A stretch of 64,000 nt of DNA from Tepidanaerobacter acetatoxydans_A. GTDB lineage: Bacteria > Bacillota > Thermosediminibacteria > Thermosediminibacterales > Tepidanaerobacteraceae. How positions within the stretch are numbered: the stretch's first letter is position 1; each line of letters opens with the position of its first letter. The notes under the pieces are model-generated. The model saw only the letters and a program-made list of their open reading frames with translations. It did not search any database and was not told where the DNA came from. The position numbers were made by a program, and so were the translations under genes. The stretch lies in contig JALHJR010000003.1 of the NCBI GenBank assembly GCA_022840405.1, positions 62,001 through 126,000 on the forward strand, read 5' to 3'. Shown here piece by piece: positions 26,593-35,766 of this stretch.

Positions 26593-27192
26593 ATGACGAA
26601 CGAGTCTGTAATAATTAAAGGTACAAAGGAAGGTATAACTATCATACTCGATGAAATTTCGAGCTTTGAAGATGTGGAAAAAGCTATTTACGAGAAACTT
26701 CAACGTAGTCGGAACTTTTTTTCAGGAGGCAAGGTTAGTATAAAAATTAAAAACGGCTTTTTAAGTAAAGATGAATATGATAAGTTACAACATATCTTTA
26801 CAGATTTCGGGATGAGCTTGCAGGAAGCAAGTTCTCCGAAAACCCTGATATTTCCAAAACCAAACAGGAATAGAGTATTACTGCTTAAGAAAACTGTGCG
26901 ATCGGGGCAAAAAATTACTTATAAGGGAACTATAGTCATCTTGGGCGATGCCAATCCCGGCAGTGAGATAGTTGCCGCCGGCGATATTCTGGTTATGGGG
27001 ACTCTTCGCGGGATGGCTCATGCTGGGGCACAGGGAGATACTACTGCTGTAGTAGCCGCATTTGCCTTAAAACCGACTCAATTAAGAATTGCTGAAGTTA
27101 TTTCAAGACCTCCGGAAGATAAGGAAAATCTACCATCGTTTCCGGAAATAGCACGCTTAAAAGATAATGCAATAGTAATAGAACCCTTATAA
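26593..27192 (+). CDS. minC: Septum site-determining protein MinC
   Basis: Inhibitor of FtsZ assembly, brought to the membrane by MinD to block polar division. The N-terminal domain (about 1-90) reads VIIKGTKEGITIILDE; the C-terminal beta-helix domain has the MinC hallmark VRSGQKITYKGTIVILGDANPGSEIVAAGDILVMGTLRG around residues 97-136 (key residues R-S-G-Q, G-D-A-N-P-G and A-G-x-D-I-x-V-x-G). ATG 26593 is preferred for the GGAGGGAG site directly upstream; an in-frame ATG at 26545 lacks one. 199 residues fits. minD follows after 39 bases. Confidence 0.95.
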   Translation: MTNESVIIKGTKEGITIILDEISSFEDVEKAIYEKLQRSRNFFSGGKVSIKIKNGFLSKDEYDKLQHIFTDFGMSLQEASSPKTLIFPKPNRNRVLLLKKTVRSGQKITYKGTIVILGDANPGSEIVAAGDILVMGTLRGMAHAGAQGDTTAVVAAFALKPTQLRIAEVISRPPEDKENLPSFPEIARLKDNAIVIEPL

Positions 27193-27231
27193 GGCCCCAA
27201 GATAATTACAAAAGCAAACAGGAGGGATAAT

Positions 27232-28044
27232 ATGGGCGAAGTAATAGTAATCACATCCGGCAAAGGCGGAGTGGGAAAAACCACAACAACTGCAAATCTT
27301 GGAACTGGTCTTGCTTTATACAAGCAAAAGAAGGTAGTTATGTTAGATGCCGATATAGGTTTAAGAAATCTTGATGTGGTAATGGGCCTGGAAAACCGTA
27401 TAGTTTACGACCTCGTAGATGTAGTAAACGGTATGTGCCGTTTAAAGCAAGCACTTATAAAGGATAAGCGTTTTGAGAACCTATATCTTATGCCGGCAGC
27501 GCAAACCAAAGATAAGTCTGCTATAACGCCGACTCAGATGAAAAAATTATGTGAAGAGTTAAAACGTGATTACGACTATATATTAATTGACTGCCCCGCA
27601 GGTATAGAACAGGGATTTAAGAATGCCATCGCCGGAGCCGATAGAGCACTCATTGTCACTACGCCTGAAGTTTCTGCCGTAAGAGATGCTGATAGAATAG
27701 TAGGTCTCTTAGAGGCTGCCGGCTTTGAAGAGCCTCAACTAATCATTAATAGACTAAGGCCGGATATGGTAAAACGAGGAGATATGATGGATATTGATGA
27801 TATGATAGATATTTTGGCTATTGAGCTACTTGGAGTTATACCGGAAGATGAAAAAATTGTAATATCTACCAACAGAGGTGAACCGGCAGTTGCTGATGAA
27901 TCATCAAAAGCAGGCCAAGCCTACAGAAATATGATTCGACGTTTAGAAGGTGAGGAAATCCCTTTGATGAAAATAGAAAACGTAGAGCCCAACTTTATGA
28001 ATAAATTACGTGTGTTTTTCGGGTTAAAAGCTCGGGCAAAATAA
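27232..28044 (+). CDS. minD: Septum site-determining ATPase MinD
   Basis: Deviant-Walker ParA/MinD ATPase that binds the membrane in its ATP form and recruits MinC. KGGVGKTTTTANLG is the deviant Walker A (residues 10-23), MLDADIGLRNLDVVMGLE the switch I region, and ILIDCPAGIEQGF the Walker B. The C-terminus (residues about 255-270, NKLRVFFGLKARAK) is a short amphipathic basic helix fit for membrane targeting. GGAGGG precedes ATG 27232. Confidence 0.97.
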   Translation: MGEVIVITSGKGGVGKTTTTANLGTGLALYKQKKVVMLDADIGLRNLDVVMGLENRIVYDLVDVVNGMCRLKQALIKDKRFENLYLMPAAQTKDKSAITPTQMKKLCEELKRDYDYILIDCPAGIEQGFKNAIAGADRALIVTTPEVSAVRDADRIVGLLEAAGFEEPQLIINRLRPDMVKRGDMMDIDDMIDILAIELLGVIPEDEKIVISTNRGEPAVADESSKAGQAYRNMIRRLEGEEIPLMKIENVEPNFMNKLRVFFGLKARAK

Positions 28045-28061
28045 AAAGGGAGGGGAATTTA

Positions 28062-28343
28062 GTGGATTTTTTAAAATTTTTCGGCAGAGAGGATGTTTCG
28101 AGTAAGGATATAGCCAAAGAACGATTAAGGTTAATCCTTGTGCACGATCGTGCTAATGTATCACCGGAATTTCTTGAGATGATAAAGAGCCAACTTATAG
28201 ATATGATTTCAGATTATATGGAAATTGATGAAAGTGGTCTCGAGGTAAAATTAACTCGCATGGAAAAAGATGAAGACATAACAGTTCCGGCATTAGTAGC
28301 AAATATTCCTATAAAGAAAGTGAAGCACTTGGCCAAGATTTAA
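28062..28343 (+). CDS. minE: Cell division topological specificity factor MinE
   Basis: 93-residue partner of MinD that stimulates its ATPase. An N-terminal amphipathic FLKFFGRED segment is followed by the anti-MinCD helix (SKDIAKERLRLILVHDRANVSPEFLEMIKSQLI, landmark A-K-E-R-L-R-L-I-L-V-H-D-R) and the dimerising beta part. Its presence suggests MinE-based oscillation or gradient rather than only DivIVA control. The start is GTG 28062, with AGGGAGGGG upstream. Confidence 0.95.
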   Translation: MDFLKFFGREDVSSKDIAKERLRLILVHDRANVSPEFLEMIKSQLIDMISDYMEIDESGLEVKLTRMEKDEDITVPALVANIPIKKVKHLAKI

Positions 28344-28356
28344 AGGAGGAAGTTGT

Positions 28357-30126
28357 TTGAATAAAGTCGGACAGGAAGTTTTCGCTTTGGATATTGGCAC
28401 CAGAACTGTAGCAGGTTTGGTTGTAAGCAAGCAATGCAAAACTTATAAAATCCTTGCACATAAAGTTCTTGAACATGAAAGCCGTGTTATGTATGATGGT
28501 CAAATCCATGACATTGAAGCTGTAGCCAAAAGCGTAAGGTCGATTAAGGAAGATCTTGAAAAAAAACTTAATAAAAAATTAGAGAAAGCCGCAGTTGCTG
28601 CGGCGGGTAGAGCGCTTTATACGGTTGAAGCTGAAACTGAAAGAAAGACTTCTCCTTTTATAGAAGTAACCAAAGAAGATATTCGAAGTTTAGAAACAGA
28701 AGCTCTGTCAAAAGCGATTAAATCTTTAGCCGAAAAAAATAAGCAAGGAGATTTTGATAATTATTACTGTGTGGGTTTTAGTCCTATCAAATGGTTTTTA
28801 GAGGATGAATCTTTAGAAAATTTACTAGGCCAAAAGGGCAGTAGCATATCGGTTAAGATTGTAGCTACTTTTCTTCCTCGTACTGTTGTTGAAAGCTTAC
28901 TTACGGTTCTTAACAGATGCGATTTAGGTCTTGAAAGCTTAACTTTAGAGCCTATTGCTGCAGGTGATATTGTGGTTCTTCCCGGTATGCGTAAACTGAA
29001 TATTGCACTGGTAGATATAGGTGCAGGAACGTCAGATATTGCTATATCTCGTGATGGCAGTATATTTGCTTATGGAATGGTTCCTATGGCCGGTGATGAA
29101 ATTACGGAAAAAATCTGTGAAGAGTTTTTATTAAACTTTGATGAGGGCGAAAGAGTAAAACGTGAGTTGTCTTTACATGAAACTGTGAAATTTATGGATA
29201 TTCTTGGGAATACAGAGGAATTGTGCACTAAAAAAATAACAGAAACTATAAGTCCAATCATAAACGAACTTTCGGCCAAGATAGCACGGAAAATATTAGA
29301 ACTCAATGGTAAAACACCTGCTGCTGTTTTAATGATCGGCGGTGGCAGCCTTATGCCGGGTTTACCGGAGTCTTTAGCTGCACACCTAGAAATACCTAAA
29401 GAACGGGTTGGAGTCAAAGGTCGTGAAGGGTTAACTGATATACAGGGCTGCGAAGATTTTACAGGCCCTTTTTCAGTAACTCCTATAGGTATAGCCATAA
29501 ACTCACTCAAAGGTGCTCACTTGTCCTCCTACAAGGTGTATATAAATGAAAAGCCAATAAATATTCTAGCACAAGACAATCCTACGGTTTTGAATGCATT
29601 ACTTTATGCAGGGAAATCATCGGCAGAAATTTTTGGGCGACCGGGGCTTGCCAAGACTTTTAAACTAAATGGAAAGCTTAAAATAGTAAAAGGTGAGATG
29701 GCAAAGCCTGCCATTGTTACAATGAATGGCAAAAATGTTGATTTAAACGAACCGATTAAAGATGGTGCGGTTATAAGCTTTCTAGCTGCGAAGGACGGAA
29801 AGGCTGGGTCTTCTAAGATAAAGGAGTATATATCTGAAGAAGACAAAATTTCTCTAAAAATAAACGGACGCAATTTTATCATAGATCCTGTTATAAAAGT
29901 TTGCGGGCGTACAATATCGCCTGAAGAGGAAATACCCGATGACGCCTTAATAACCATAGAACCGAGAGATATGATTTTAAGTGATGTTTTTAGCATTATA
30001 TCATTTAAGCCCGAAGGTATGGCAGGTAAGTTGGTTATGAAGATAAACGGCATTGATGCCGGCTTTGCCGATCCAATAAAACATAATGATGAAATAGAAA
30101 TTTATTGGGAAAACTTAACAAGATGA
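28357..30126 (+). CDS. FtsA-like cell division ATPase with C-terminal repeats
   Basis: Actin-fold protein of 589 residues. The N-terminal 390 residues follow FtsA: ALDIGTRTVAGLVV (phosphate 1), a 1C-like subdomain, VDIGAGTSDIAISRDGSI (phosphate 2) and LMIGGGSLMPGLPE (adenosine). After about residue 400 the sequence leaves FtsA and shows three short stretches of similar plan, MNGKNVDLNEPIKDGAVISF, INGRNFIIDPVI with DDALITI, and INGIDAGFADPIKHNDEIEI, suggestive of small beta-grasp-like domains. The amphipathic C-terminal membrane anchor of canonical FtsA is not evident. TTG 28357 follows GGAGGA. It sits between minE and rodA and is likely a division or elongation scaffold; whether it replaces or supplements FtsA is unknown. 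Confidence 0.8.
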   Translation: MNKVGQEVFALDIGTRTVAGLVVSKQCKTYKILAHKVLEHESRVMYDGQIHDIEAVAKSVRSIKEDLEKKLNKKLEKAAVAAAGRALYTVEAETERKTSPFIEVTKEDIRSLETEALSKAIKSLAEKNKQGDFDNYYCVGFSPIKWFLEDESLENLLGQKGSSISVKIVATFLPRTVVESLLTVLNRCDLGLESLTLEPIAAGDIVVLPGMRKLNIALVDIGAGTSDIAISRDGSIFAYGMVPMAGDEITEKICEEFLLNFDEGERVKRELSLHETVKFMDILGNTEELCTKKITETISPIINELSAKIARKILELNGKTPAAVLMIGGGSLMPGLPESLAAHLEIPKERVGVKGREGLTDIQGCEDFTGPFSVTPIGIAINSLKGAHLSSYKVYINEKPINILAQDNPTVLNALLYAGKSSAEIFGRPGLAKTFKLNGKLKIVKGEMAKPAIVTMNGKNVDLNEPIKDGAVISFLAAKDGKAGSSKIKEYISEEDKISLKINGRNFIIDPVIKVCGRTISPEEEIPDDALITIEPRDMILSDVFSIISFKPEGMAGKLVMKINGIDAGFADPIKHNDEIEIYWENLTR

Positions 30127-30197
30127 TTTTATAAAAGAGTTTTTATGGATGTGAGGTTTTATGATATAATGGTTAACGGGTGTAGGGGGCCATCAAC

Positions 30198-31295
30198 ATG
30201 GATCGAAAATTATTAAAAAATATAGAATATCCCATTTTAATTGCTATCACTTTATTAACCATAATTAGTGTTTTAATGATAAGCAGTGCAACGCATGCCA
30301 TGAGCTCCGGAGGTAGTTTCAGCACAGCTCGTAAGCAGCTTCTTTGGTTTGGCATCGGATTAGCAGCTATGGTATTTGTCATTTCAATAGATTATCATTC
30401 TTTCACTAATTGGGCTAATATTATATATAGTATTAATTTTCTACTATTAATTTTTGTATTACTTATTGGGGAAGAAGGCGGAGGAGCTCAGCGATGGCTT
30501 GATATTGGCTCTTTTAGATTGCAACCTTCGGAATTTGCCAAATTAGCCGTTATAATTACTCTGGCGAGGCATCTTGAAAAAAAGAAGTCTTTAAGCAGCT
30601 TGCAAGATTTATTGTCGGTAGGACTGCATATTATACCCGTAATGCTGCTGATAGCGAAACAGCCGGATTTAGGGACATCATTGGTTCTATTGGCAATGGT
30701 TCTCGGCATGCTGTTTATCGCGGGCATTAGCTATAAACTTTTGGCTGGGATTATGACAGCAGGCATTTTTTCCTTACCTATAGTTTGGTTTTTTTTAAAA
30801 CCTTACCAAAAAGACCGAATTTTAGTTTTTATAAATCCATATCTAGATCCCTTGGGAAAAGGATACCATGTTATACAATCTAAAATTGCAATTGGTTCAG
30901 GCAAGTTATTTGGAAAGGGTCTTTATCAGGGAACCCAGAATCAATTGAATTTTCTTCCGGTAAAACATACGGATTTTATTTTTGCCGTTTTAGGTGAAGA
31001 GTTAGGTTTTATAGGTGGTATAACGCTTTTTATATTATATTTTATACTGCTTTACTATTCGTTAAGGGTAGCATTTAAGGCTCGAGATCTTTTAGGAACT
31101 TATATAGTTGTAGGCGTAGTTTCAATGTGGGCATTTCAGATCTTAATCAACATTGGCATGAACATGGGTATAATGCCGGTAACCGGTATACCGCTGCCAT
31201 TTATGAGCTATGGAGGAAGTTCTTTTTTAATGAATATGATTGCCGCCGGCCTTGTAATCAATGTTGGAATGCGCCGACAGAAAATCCTATTTTAA
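30198..31295 (+). CDS. rodA: RodA-type SEDS peptidoglycan glycosyltransferase
   Basis: SEDS-family polymerase that extends glycan strands from lipid II together with PBP2. About ten membrane helices; the conserved GEEGGGAQRWLDIGSFRLQPSEFAKLA stretch (landmarks R-W-L and Q-P-S-E) lies near residue 92-118, KQPDLGTSLVLLAMVLGMLF carries the family D-L-G-T motif, and TGIPLPFMSYGGSSFL near residue 330 the C-terminal signature. 365 residues is normal. An extended -10 (TGATATAAT ending at 30170) just upstream could give it its own promoter. GTAGGGGG precedes ATG 30198. A terminator ends the cluster. Confidence 0.95.
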   Translation: MDRKLLKNIEYPILIAITLLTIISVLMISSATHAMSSGGSFSTARKQLLWFGIGLAAMVFVISIDYHSFTNWANIIYSINFLLLIFVLLIGEEGGGAQRWLDIGSFRLQPSEFAKLAVIITLARHLEKKKSLSSLQDLLSVGLHIIPVMLLIAKQPDLGTSLVLLAMVLGMLFIAGISYKLLAGIMTAGIFSLPIVWFFLKPYQKDRILVFINPYLDPLGKGYHVIQSKIAIGSGKLFGKGLYQGTQNQLNFLPVKHTDFIFAVLGEELGFIGGITLFILYFILLYYSLRVAFKARDLLGTYIVVGVVSMWAFQILINIGMNMGIMPVTGIPLPFMSYGGSSFLMNMIAAGLVINVGMRRQKILF

Positions 31296-31339
31296 AAAGG
31301 CTGTTGAAAAAACTTTAATTTAATTGTTAGATTATATAT

Positions 31340-31372
31340 ACGGGTTCTTTTGAACCCGTATTTTCTTTTTTA
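31340..31372 (+). terminator. Terminator after rodA
   Basis: TACGGGTTC-TTT-TGAACCCGTA stem followed by a T-rich tract. The rest of the 308-base gap before the next gene is AT-rich without a recognised feature. Confidence 0.9.
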
Positions 31373-31603
31373 TATTTCGGGTGTAAAAATAAACTTGATG
31401 TATTTATTTACTTGTTGCTTAGCAGCTCATTTTTGTTGTAATAAACGAGCTTTACAGGAAATAGATATATATAACAAAGATTTTTACAAAAGCCGTATAA
31501 ATTAATTATAAATGACTTTGATTTTCACAATTAATATAACTGAGGTTTATACTGGGGGAATTTATACTTTTTCATGGACTTACAATACAAGGGGGTGCCT
31601 TTT

Positions 31604-32290
31604 ATGTACTACTATGAACAGCCTTCCGAAAAAAAATGGCTGGGGCCTGAAAATCTAAAAAAAATAGCAATCTGCATTTTAATTGTAATAGTAGTGTTGT
31701 GTATGAAGAAAATAAATATTCCGGTAACCAAAACGGCTCTTGCAAAAATAGGGTATTTTATTTCGGATTATTCATATGAGTTTAAGGATTTAGCGGAAGT
31801 CGCAAATAATATTTCCCAGGTATCAAGAAGTATTCCGGTAATAGGGCAAAAGAAACAAGAACTGTTACCGATGCCGGTGGATGGAGAAGTATCTTCAGAA
31901 TATGGCATGCGACTTCACCCGATATTAAAAGAGCAGCGCATGCATAATGGCATAGACATAGTTCAAAAAGAGGGAATCCCTGTAAAATCAGTGCTCGATG
32001 GTGTGGTTTTTTCGGTAGGTCAAGACAAAGAGATGGGAAATATGGTTAAAATACGTCACGACAATAATTTGGTAACGGTTTATGCTCATTTAAAGGATGT
32101 CTATGTGAAGGAACAGGAAGAAGTAAAACAGGGATTTATTATAGGAACTGTTGGCAAGACGGGCCTTGCAGAGACTCCTCACCTGCATTTTGAAATCTGG
32201 CATAATGACAAAGCTGAAGATCCAAAAAAATGGCTAAATATGTTAGATGAAGATGCACAGGAGGAGTTAAATGAATTTAAGAGTCTCTAA
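31604..32290 (+). CDS. M23-domain protein, SpoIVFA-like
   Basis: Membrane protein with one helix (about residues 22-38) and a C-terminal LytM/M23 domain. The M23 zinc ligands appear intact: HNGIDI (His and Asp) and HLHFEIW near the end, with GMRLHP preceding. Overlap by 20 bases with the next gene, an M50 protease of SpoIVFB type, points to SpoIVFA, which tethers and inhibits SpoIVFB until the forespore signal SpoIVB arrives. Classic SpoIVFA also has a LytM domain. ATG 31604 is chosen for the AAGGGGGTG site; an upstream in-frame start at 31574 lacks one. Role as SpoIVFA is inferred from the pairing. Confidence 0.8.
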   Translation: MYYYEQPSEKKWLGPENLKKIAICILIVIVVLCMKKINIPVTKTALAKIGYFISDYSYEFKDLAEVANNISQVSRSIPVIGQKKQELLPMPVDGEVSSEYGMRLHPILKEQRMHNGIDIVQKEGIPVKSVLDGVVFSVGQDKEMGNMVKIRHDNNLVTVYAHLKDVYVKEQEEVKQGFIIGTVGKTGLAETPHLHFEIWHNDKAEDPKKWLNMLDEDAQEELNEFKSL

Positions 32291-33134
32291 TTTAAGAATA
32301 AGTATAAGCTTTTTTTTTATTACAATTGTTGCCCTTGCCGTGTTAGCAGGCTTATATACTGAAGTATTGGCTGCGTTACTGGCTTTGGGAATACATGAAT
32401 ATGCACATATATTTGTAGGATGCAGGCTTGGCATTGTAATTCATGAAATTGAAATATTGCCATTTGGCGGTCGCATAAGGTCAAGCTTAGACGAGGCTAC
32501 CTCGGAGAAGGAAATGCTTATGGTTATGGCTGGCCCGCTTGCAAACTTTACAATGGTAGGTTTAATTCTTTTTTTATTAACTCAAGCTTTTATAACGCCA
32601 AACACAGCTCGACAATTTATACATTATCAATTAATGCTGGGAATGTTTAATTTGCTTCCCGCTCTTCCCCTCGACGGTGGAAGAATTTTTGCATTATGGC
32701 TTAGACAGCGCTTTGCCTTTACATTATCAATACGTATTGCTTCAAGAGCGGGAAAAATACTTGCGTATTCGATGTTGATCTTAGCTTTAATAGGTCTTGC
32801 TTTTAAAAGGTTATTTTTAAGCTTTTTTGTTGCAGGGATTTTTTTATTACAACAGACTTCAAAAGAAGAAAAAAATGCACACTTGATTTTTATGAAGCAC
32901 TTAGCAGGAAAAAAGGAGAAGATTAGTAAGAACAAATATATGCCCGGAGAAATTATGGTGGTTAATGAAGATACTCCGGCAAAAAAGATACTATATTCAT
33001 TTGCGCCACAAAAGTACTTTGTTGTATATGTATTGGATGAGAATATGAAGATTAAAAAAAGTTTAACAGAAACAGAAATATTTGATAAAGTAGTTGAAAA
33101 AGGATTAGACTTAATGATGAAAGACCTGATATAA
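32271..33134 (+). CDS. spoIVFB: M50 site-2 protease, SpoIVFB-like
   Basis: Intramembrane zinc metalloprotease of 287 residues. The active-site helix reads HEYAH near residue 41 (HExxH), and MFNLLPALPLDGGRIFALW near 124 supplies the NxxPxxxLDG third-ligand motif. About six hydrophobic segments are followed by a cytoplasmic CBS-like part (about 215-285) that in SpoIVFB binds ATP. In sporulating Firmicutes it cleaves pro-sigma-K in the mother cell. The preceding overlapping gene is its probable regulator SpoIVFA. Confidence 0.87.
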   Translation: MNLRVSNLRISISFFFITIVALAVLAGLYTEVLAALLALGIHEYAHIFVGCRLGIVIHEIEILPFGGRIRSSLDEATSEKEMLMVMAGPLANFTMVGLILFLLTQAFITPNTARQFIHYQLMLGMFNLLPALPLDGGRIFALWLRQRFAFTLSIRIASRAGKILAYSMLILALIGLAFKRLFLSFFVAGIFLLQQTSKEEKNAHLIFMKHLAGKKEKISKNKYMPGEIMVVNEDTPAKKILYSFAPQKYFVVYVLDENMKIKKSLTETEIFDKVVEKGLDLMMKDLI

Positions 33135-33178
33135 TAAATAAGTGGAGTTTTACACCATCAAGCATAGGAGGCACTTCA

Positions 33179-35035
33179 TTGACCATAGAGAAACTATTGG
33201 AAAAACTTTTACCACAGGTTTCAAAACCAACTCGCTATATGGGAAACGAATATAATAGTATAAAAAAAGATAAAGATAATATAAAAGTTCATGTGGCATT
33301 GGCATTTCCCGATGTCTACGAAGTGGGCATGTCACACTTAGGTATAAAAATTTTATATCATCTTCTCAATCAATATCCTGACATTTATGCTGAAAGGGTT
33401 TTTGCTCCTTGGGTTGATTTTGAGGGTTTAATGCGAAAAGAAGGTATTTTGCTGTTCAGTCTGGAAAGCAAAACTGCAGTTGCTGAATTTGATTTTTTAG
33501 GCTTTACCCTGCAGTATGAAATGAGTTACACAAATATATTAAATATGCTGGAACTGTCAGGAATACCTATTTTTTCAAATGAAAGAAGGGAAGGTCATCC
33601 TTTTGTAATAGCTGGCGGACCTTGCACTTATAATCCAGAACCATTATCGGATATCGTGGATTTTTTTGTTATAGGAGAAGCTGAGGAAGTTATTGTAGAG
33701 ATTATGGATTTATATAAAAGCTTTAAAGAAAGAGGTGAAAGCAGACAACTGTTTTTAGAAGAGGTTGCCAGAATTTCCGGAGTGTATGTGCCATCTTTAT
33801 ATCATGTATCATATAATGATGATGGAACCATGAAAAGCATCTTACCAAAGCAAGCAGATATTCCTAGAAGGATACAAAAGCGGCTGATAAAAGATTTGGA
33901 CAATGTTTATTACCCCACAAATTTTGTGGTGCCTTATATGGACATCGTGCACGACCGAGCTGTACTGGAGATTTTCCGTGGTTGTACCAGAGGATGCCGT
34001 TTCTGTCAAGCCGGAATGATTTATAGGCCGGTAAGGGAAAAGTCAGTAGTTCGCCTAGAGAAACTAGCAAAAGACATCATTGCATCAACGGGCTATGGGG
34101 AATTATCCCTAGCATCACTGAGCACCAGTGACTATTCTGAGTTAAAACAGCTTACTGAAATATTGACTGATGAATTTCGCCAAAGTCGAGTAAGCTTATC
34201 CTTGCCTTCGCTTAGAATTGATGCTTTTTCACTTGAACTTGCTAAGAAGGTCCAGGAAATCAAAAAATCCGGTCTTACATTTGCACCGGAAGCCGGAACG
34301 CAAAGGCTTAGGGATGTAATAAATAAAGGTGTTACAGCACAAGACCTTCTGACATCAGTTAAAGATGCTTTTTCTTCAGGTTGGAAAACGGTTAAGCTAT
34401 ATTTTATGATTGGCCTTCCTACTGAAACTTATGAAGATATAGAAGGAATAGCAAATCTTGCTTTTGCTGTTGTGGATGTATACAAAAAAGTCTATGGCAA
34501 TACAAGAGGTTTGAAAGTTAATGTCAGTACATCTACTTTTGTTCCTAAACCATTTACGCCATTTCAGTGGGAATCACAGATCACACTTTCGGAAATCGAG
34601 GAAAGGCAAAGTCTACTAAGGAGTATGCTCAGGAAAAATAAAAATATATCCTATAGTTGGCATGATGGCAAGTTGAGTTTCCTTGAGGCTGTTTTTTCAA
34701 GAGGAGATCGTAGATTGGGCCAAGTTTTAAAAATCGCCCATGATAAAGGATGTAAATTTGATGGATGGAATGATATGTTTTCGTTTGAAAAATGGATGTC
34801 TGCCTTTAATGAATCAGGGATATGTCCGGAATTTTATGCTTATCGCAAAAGGTCTAAGGATGAACTTTGCCCGTGGGATATTATAGACCCCGGTATTGAT
34901 AAGAAGTTTTTATTGAGAGAATTAGAAAAATCCCAAAAAGCAGAAATTACACCTGACTGCAGGATAAGATGTCATGCTTGCGGGGTAAGTAAGCTGAAAG
35001 CCGGTGGTTTTTGTGAAACTAAGAATGAAATTTAA
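33179..35035 (+). CDS. Radical SAM protein of the TIGR03960 type
   Basis: Iron-sulfur radical SAM enzyme of 618 residues. The N-terminal part (about 40-230) resembles a B12-binding-like fold (HVALAFPDVYEVGMSHLGIKIL as landmark A-F-P-D-V-Y-E-V-G-M-S), and the SAM-cluster motif CTRGCRFCQAG lies near residue 270 (C-x3-C-x2-C). EIFRGCTRGC and FAPEAGTQRLRDVINKG are typical. It ends with a Cys-rich tail (C-R-I-R-C-H-A-C-G). It is almost always paired with a DUF2344 gene, overlapping here. Substrate unknown. TTG 33179 is used because ATAGGAGG lies just upstream. Confidence 0.9.
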   Translation: MTIEKLLEKLLPQVSKPTRYMGNEYNSIKKDKDNIKVHVALAFPDVYEVGMSHLGIKILYHLLNQYPDIYAERVFAPWVDFEGLMRKEGILLFSLESKTAVAEFDFLGFTLQYEMSYTNILNMLELSGIPIFSNERREGHPFVIAGGPCTYNPEPLSDIVDFFVIGEAEEVIVEIMDLYKSFKERGESRQLFLEEVARISGVYVPSLYHVSYNDDGTMKSILPKQADIPRRIQKRLIKDLDNVYYPTNFVVPYMDIVHDRAVLEIFRGCTRGCRFCQAGMIYRPVREKSVVRLEKLAKDIIASTGYGELSLASLSTSDYSELKQLTEILTDEFRQSRVSLSLPSLRIDAFSLELAKKVQEIKKSGLTFAPEAGTQRLRDVINKGVTAQDLLTSVKDAFSSGWKTVKLYFMIGLPTETYEDIEGIANLAFAVVDVYKKVYGNTRGLKVNVSTSTFVPKPFTPFQWESQITLSEIEERQSLLRSMLRKNKNISYSWHDGKLSFLEAVFSRGDRRLGQVLKIAHDKGCKFDGWNDMFSFEKWMSAFNESGICPEFYAYRKRSKDELCPWDIIDPGIDKKFLLRELEKSQKAEITPDCRIRCHACGVSKLKAGGFCETKNEI

Positions 35036-35687
35036 AAAGGGTCGTCCTGTAATGTTCATATCTCATTTGGATATGATAAGGACTTTCGAACGAAGCTTCA
35101 GACGTACTGATTTGCCTTTAGCATTTACGCAAGGGTTCAATCCAAGGTCTAGGATATCTTTTACTCCGGCTTTGTCCGTGGGTATTACCAGCAGCAGTGA
35201 ATATATGGATGTGGAGTTTGAGGAAACCGTTTCACCTGAAGATGCGGTTGCCCGACTAAGTGCGGTCTTGCCAGAAGGCATTCAAATAATAAAAGCTGAA
35301 ACCGCCGATAATAAAATACCTCTTTCCATAGTAAATGCTGCCACATACATGGTCAAGACGGCTTTAGATGAGGAAAATCCGGATGAACTAGAAAAAGCTA
35401 TCAACAACCTTTTAAACAGAGAAGAGATTATTATTGAAAAATCCACTAAATTTGGTGCCAAATCGGTGAATATTGCTCCATTTATCTATAATATGAAATT
35501 ATTAAGCAATACTAATGGTACTGCAGATATTTGCATGGAAGTTTCGATTGGTCAGCAAGGCAGTGTGTCACCAAAACTGATAATCTTTGAATTAGAAAAA
35601 CTTCTTGCAAAAAAACTTGAAATAGTAAGCATTCACAGGGAGGAAATTTTTTACTTAAATGAGAATAATAAGATTCTTCCACTTTGA
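35013..35687 (+). CDS. DUF2344 (TIGR03936) protein
   Basis: About 224-residue partner of the preceding radical SAM protein, overlapping it by 23 bases. The family start pattern is LRMKFKKGRPVMFISHLDMIRTFERSFRR, followed by LPLAFTQGFNPRSRISFTPALSVGITSSSEYMDVEF (landmark F-N-P-R-S-R-I-S-F-T-P-A-L-S-V-G). The gene pair commonly precedes rng and rplU in Clostridia, as here, suggesting a link to rRNA or ribosome maturation, which is inference. GTG 35013 is the best start by alignment; ATG 35025 is possible. Confidence 0.85.
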   Translation: MKLRMKFKKGRPVMFISHLDMIRTFERSFRRTDLPLAFTQGFNPRSRISFTPALSVGITSSSEYMDVEFEETVSPEDAVARLSAVLPEGIQIIKAETADNKIPLSIVNAATYMVKTALDEENPDELEKAINNLLNREEIIIEKSTKFGAKSVNIAPFIYNMKLLSNTNGTADICMEVSIGQQGSVSPKLIIFELEKLLAKKLEIVSIHREEIFYLNENNKILPL

Positions 35688-35766
35688 TTTAGCGGAATAT
35701 CTGAGCCTCCAGATCTTTGATAAGTCCGCTTTAATTTTGGAGGAGATTTGAGGAGCTGAAGATTTT

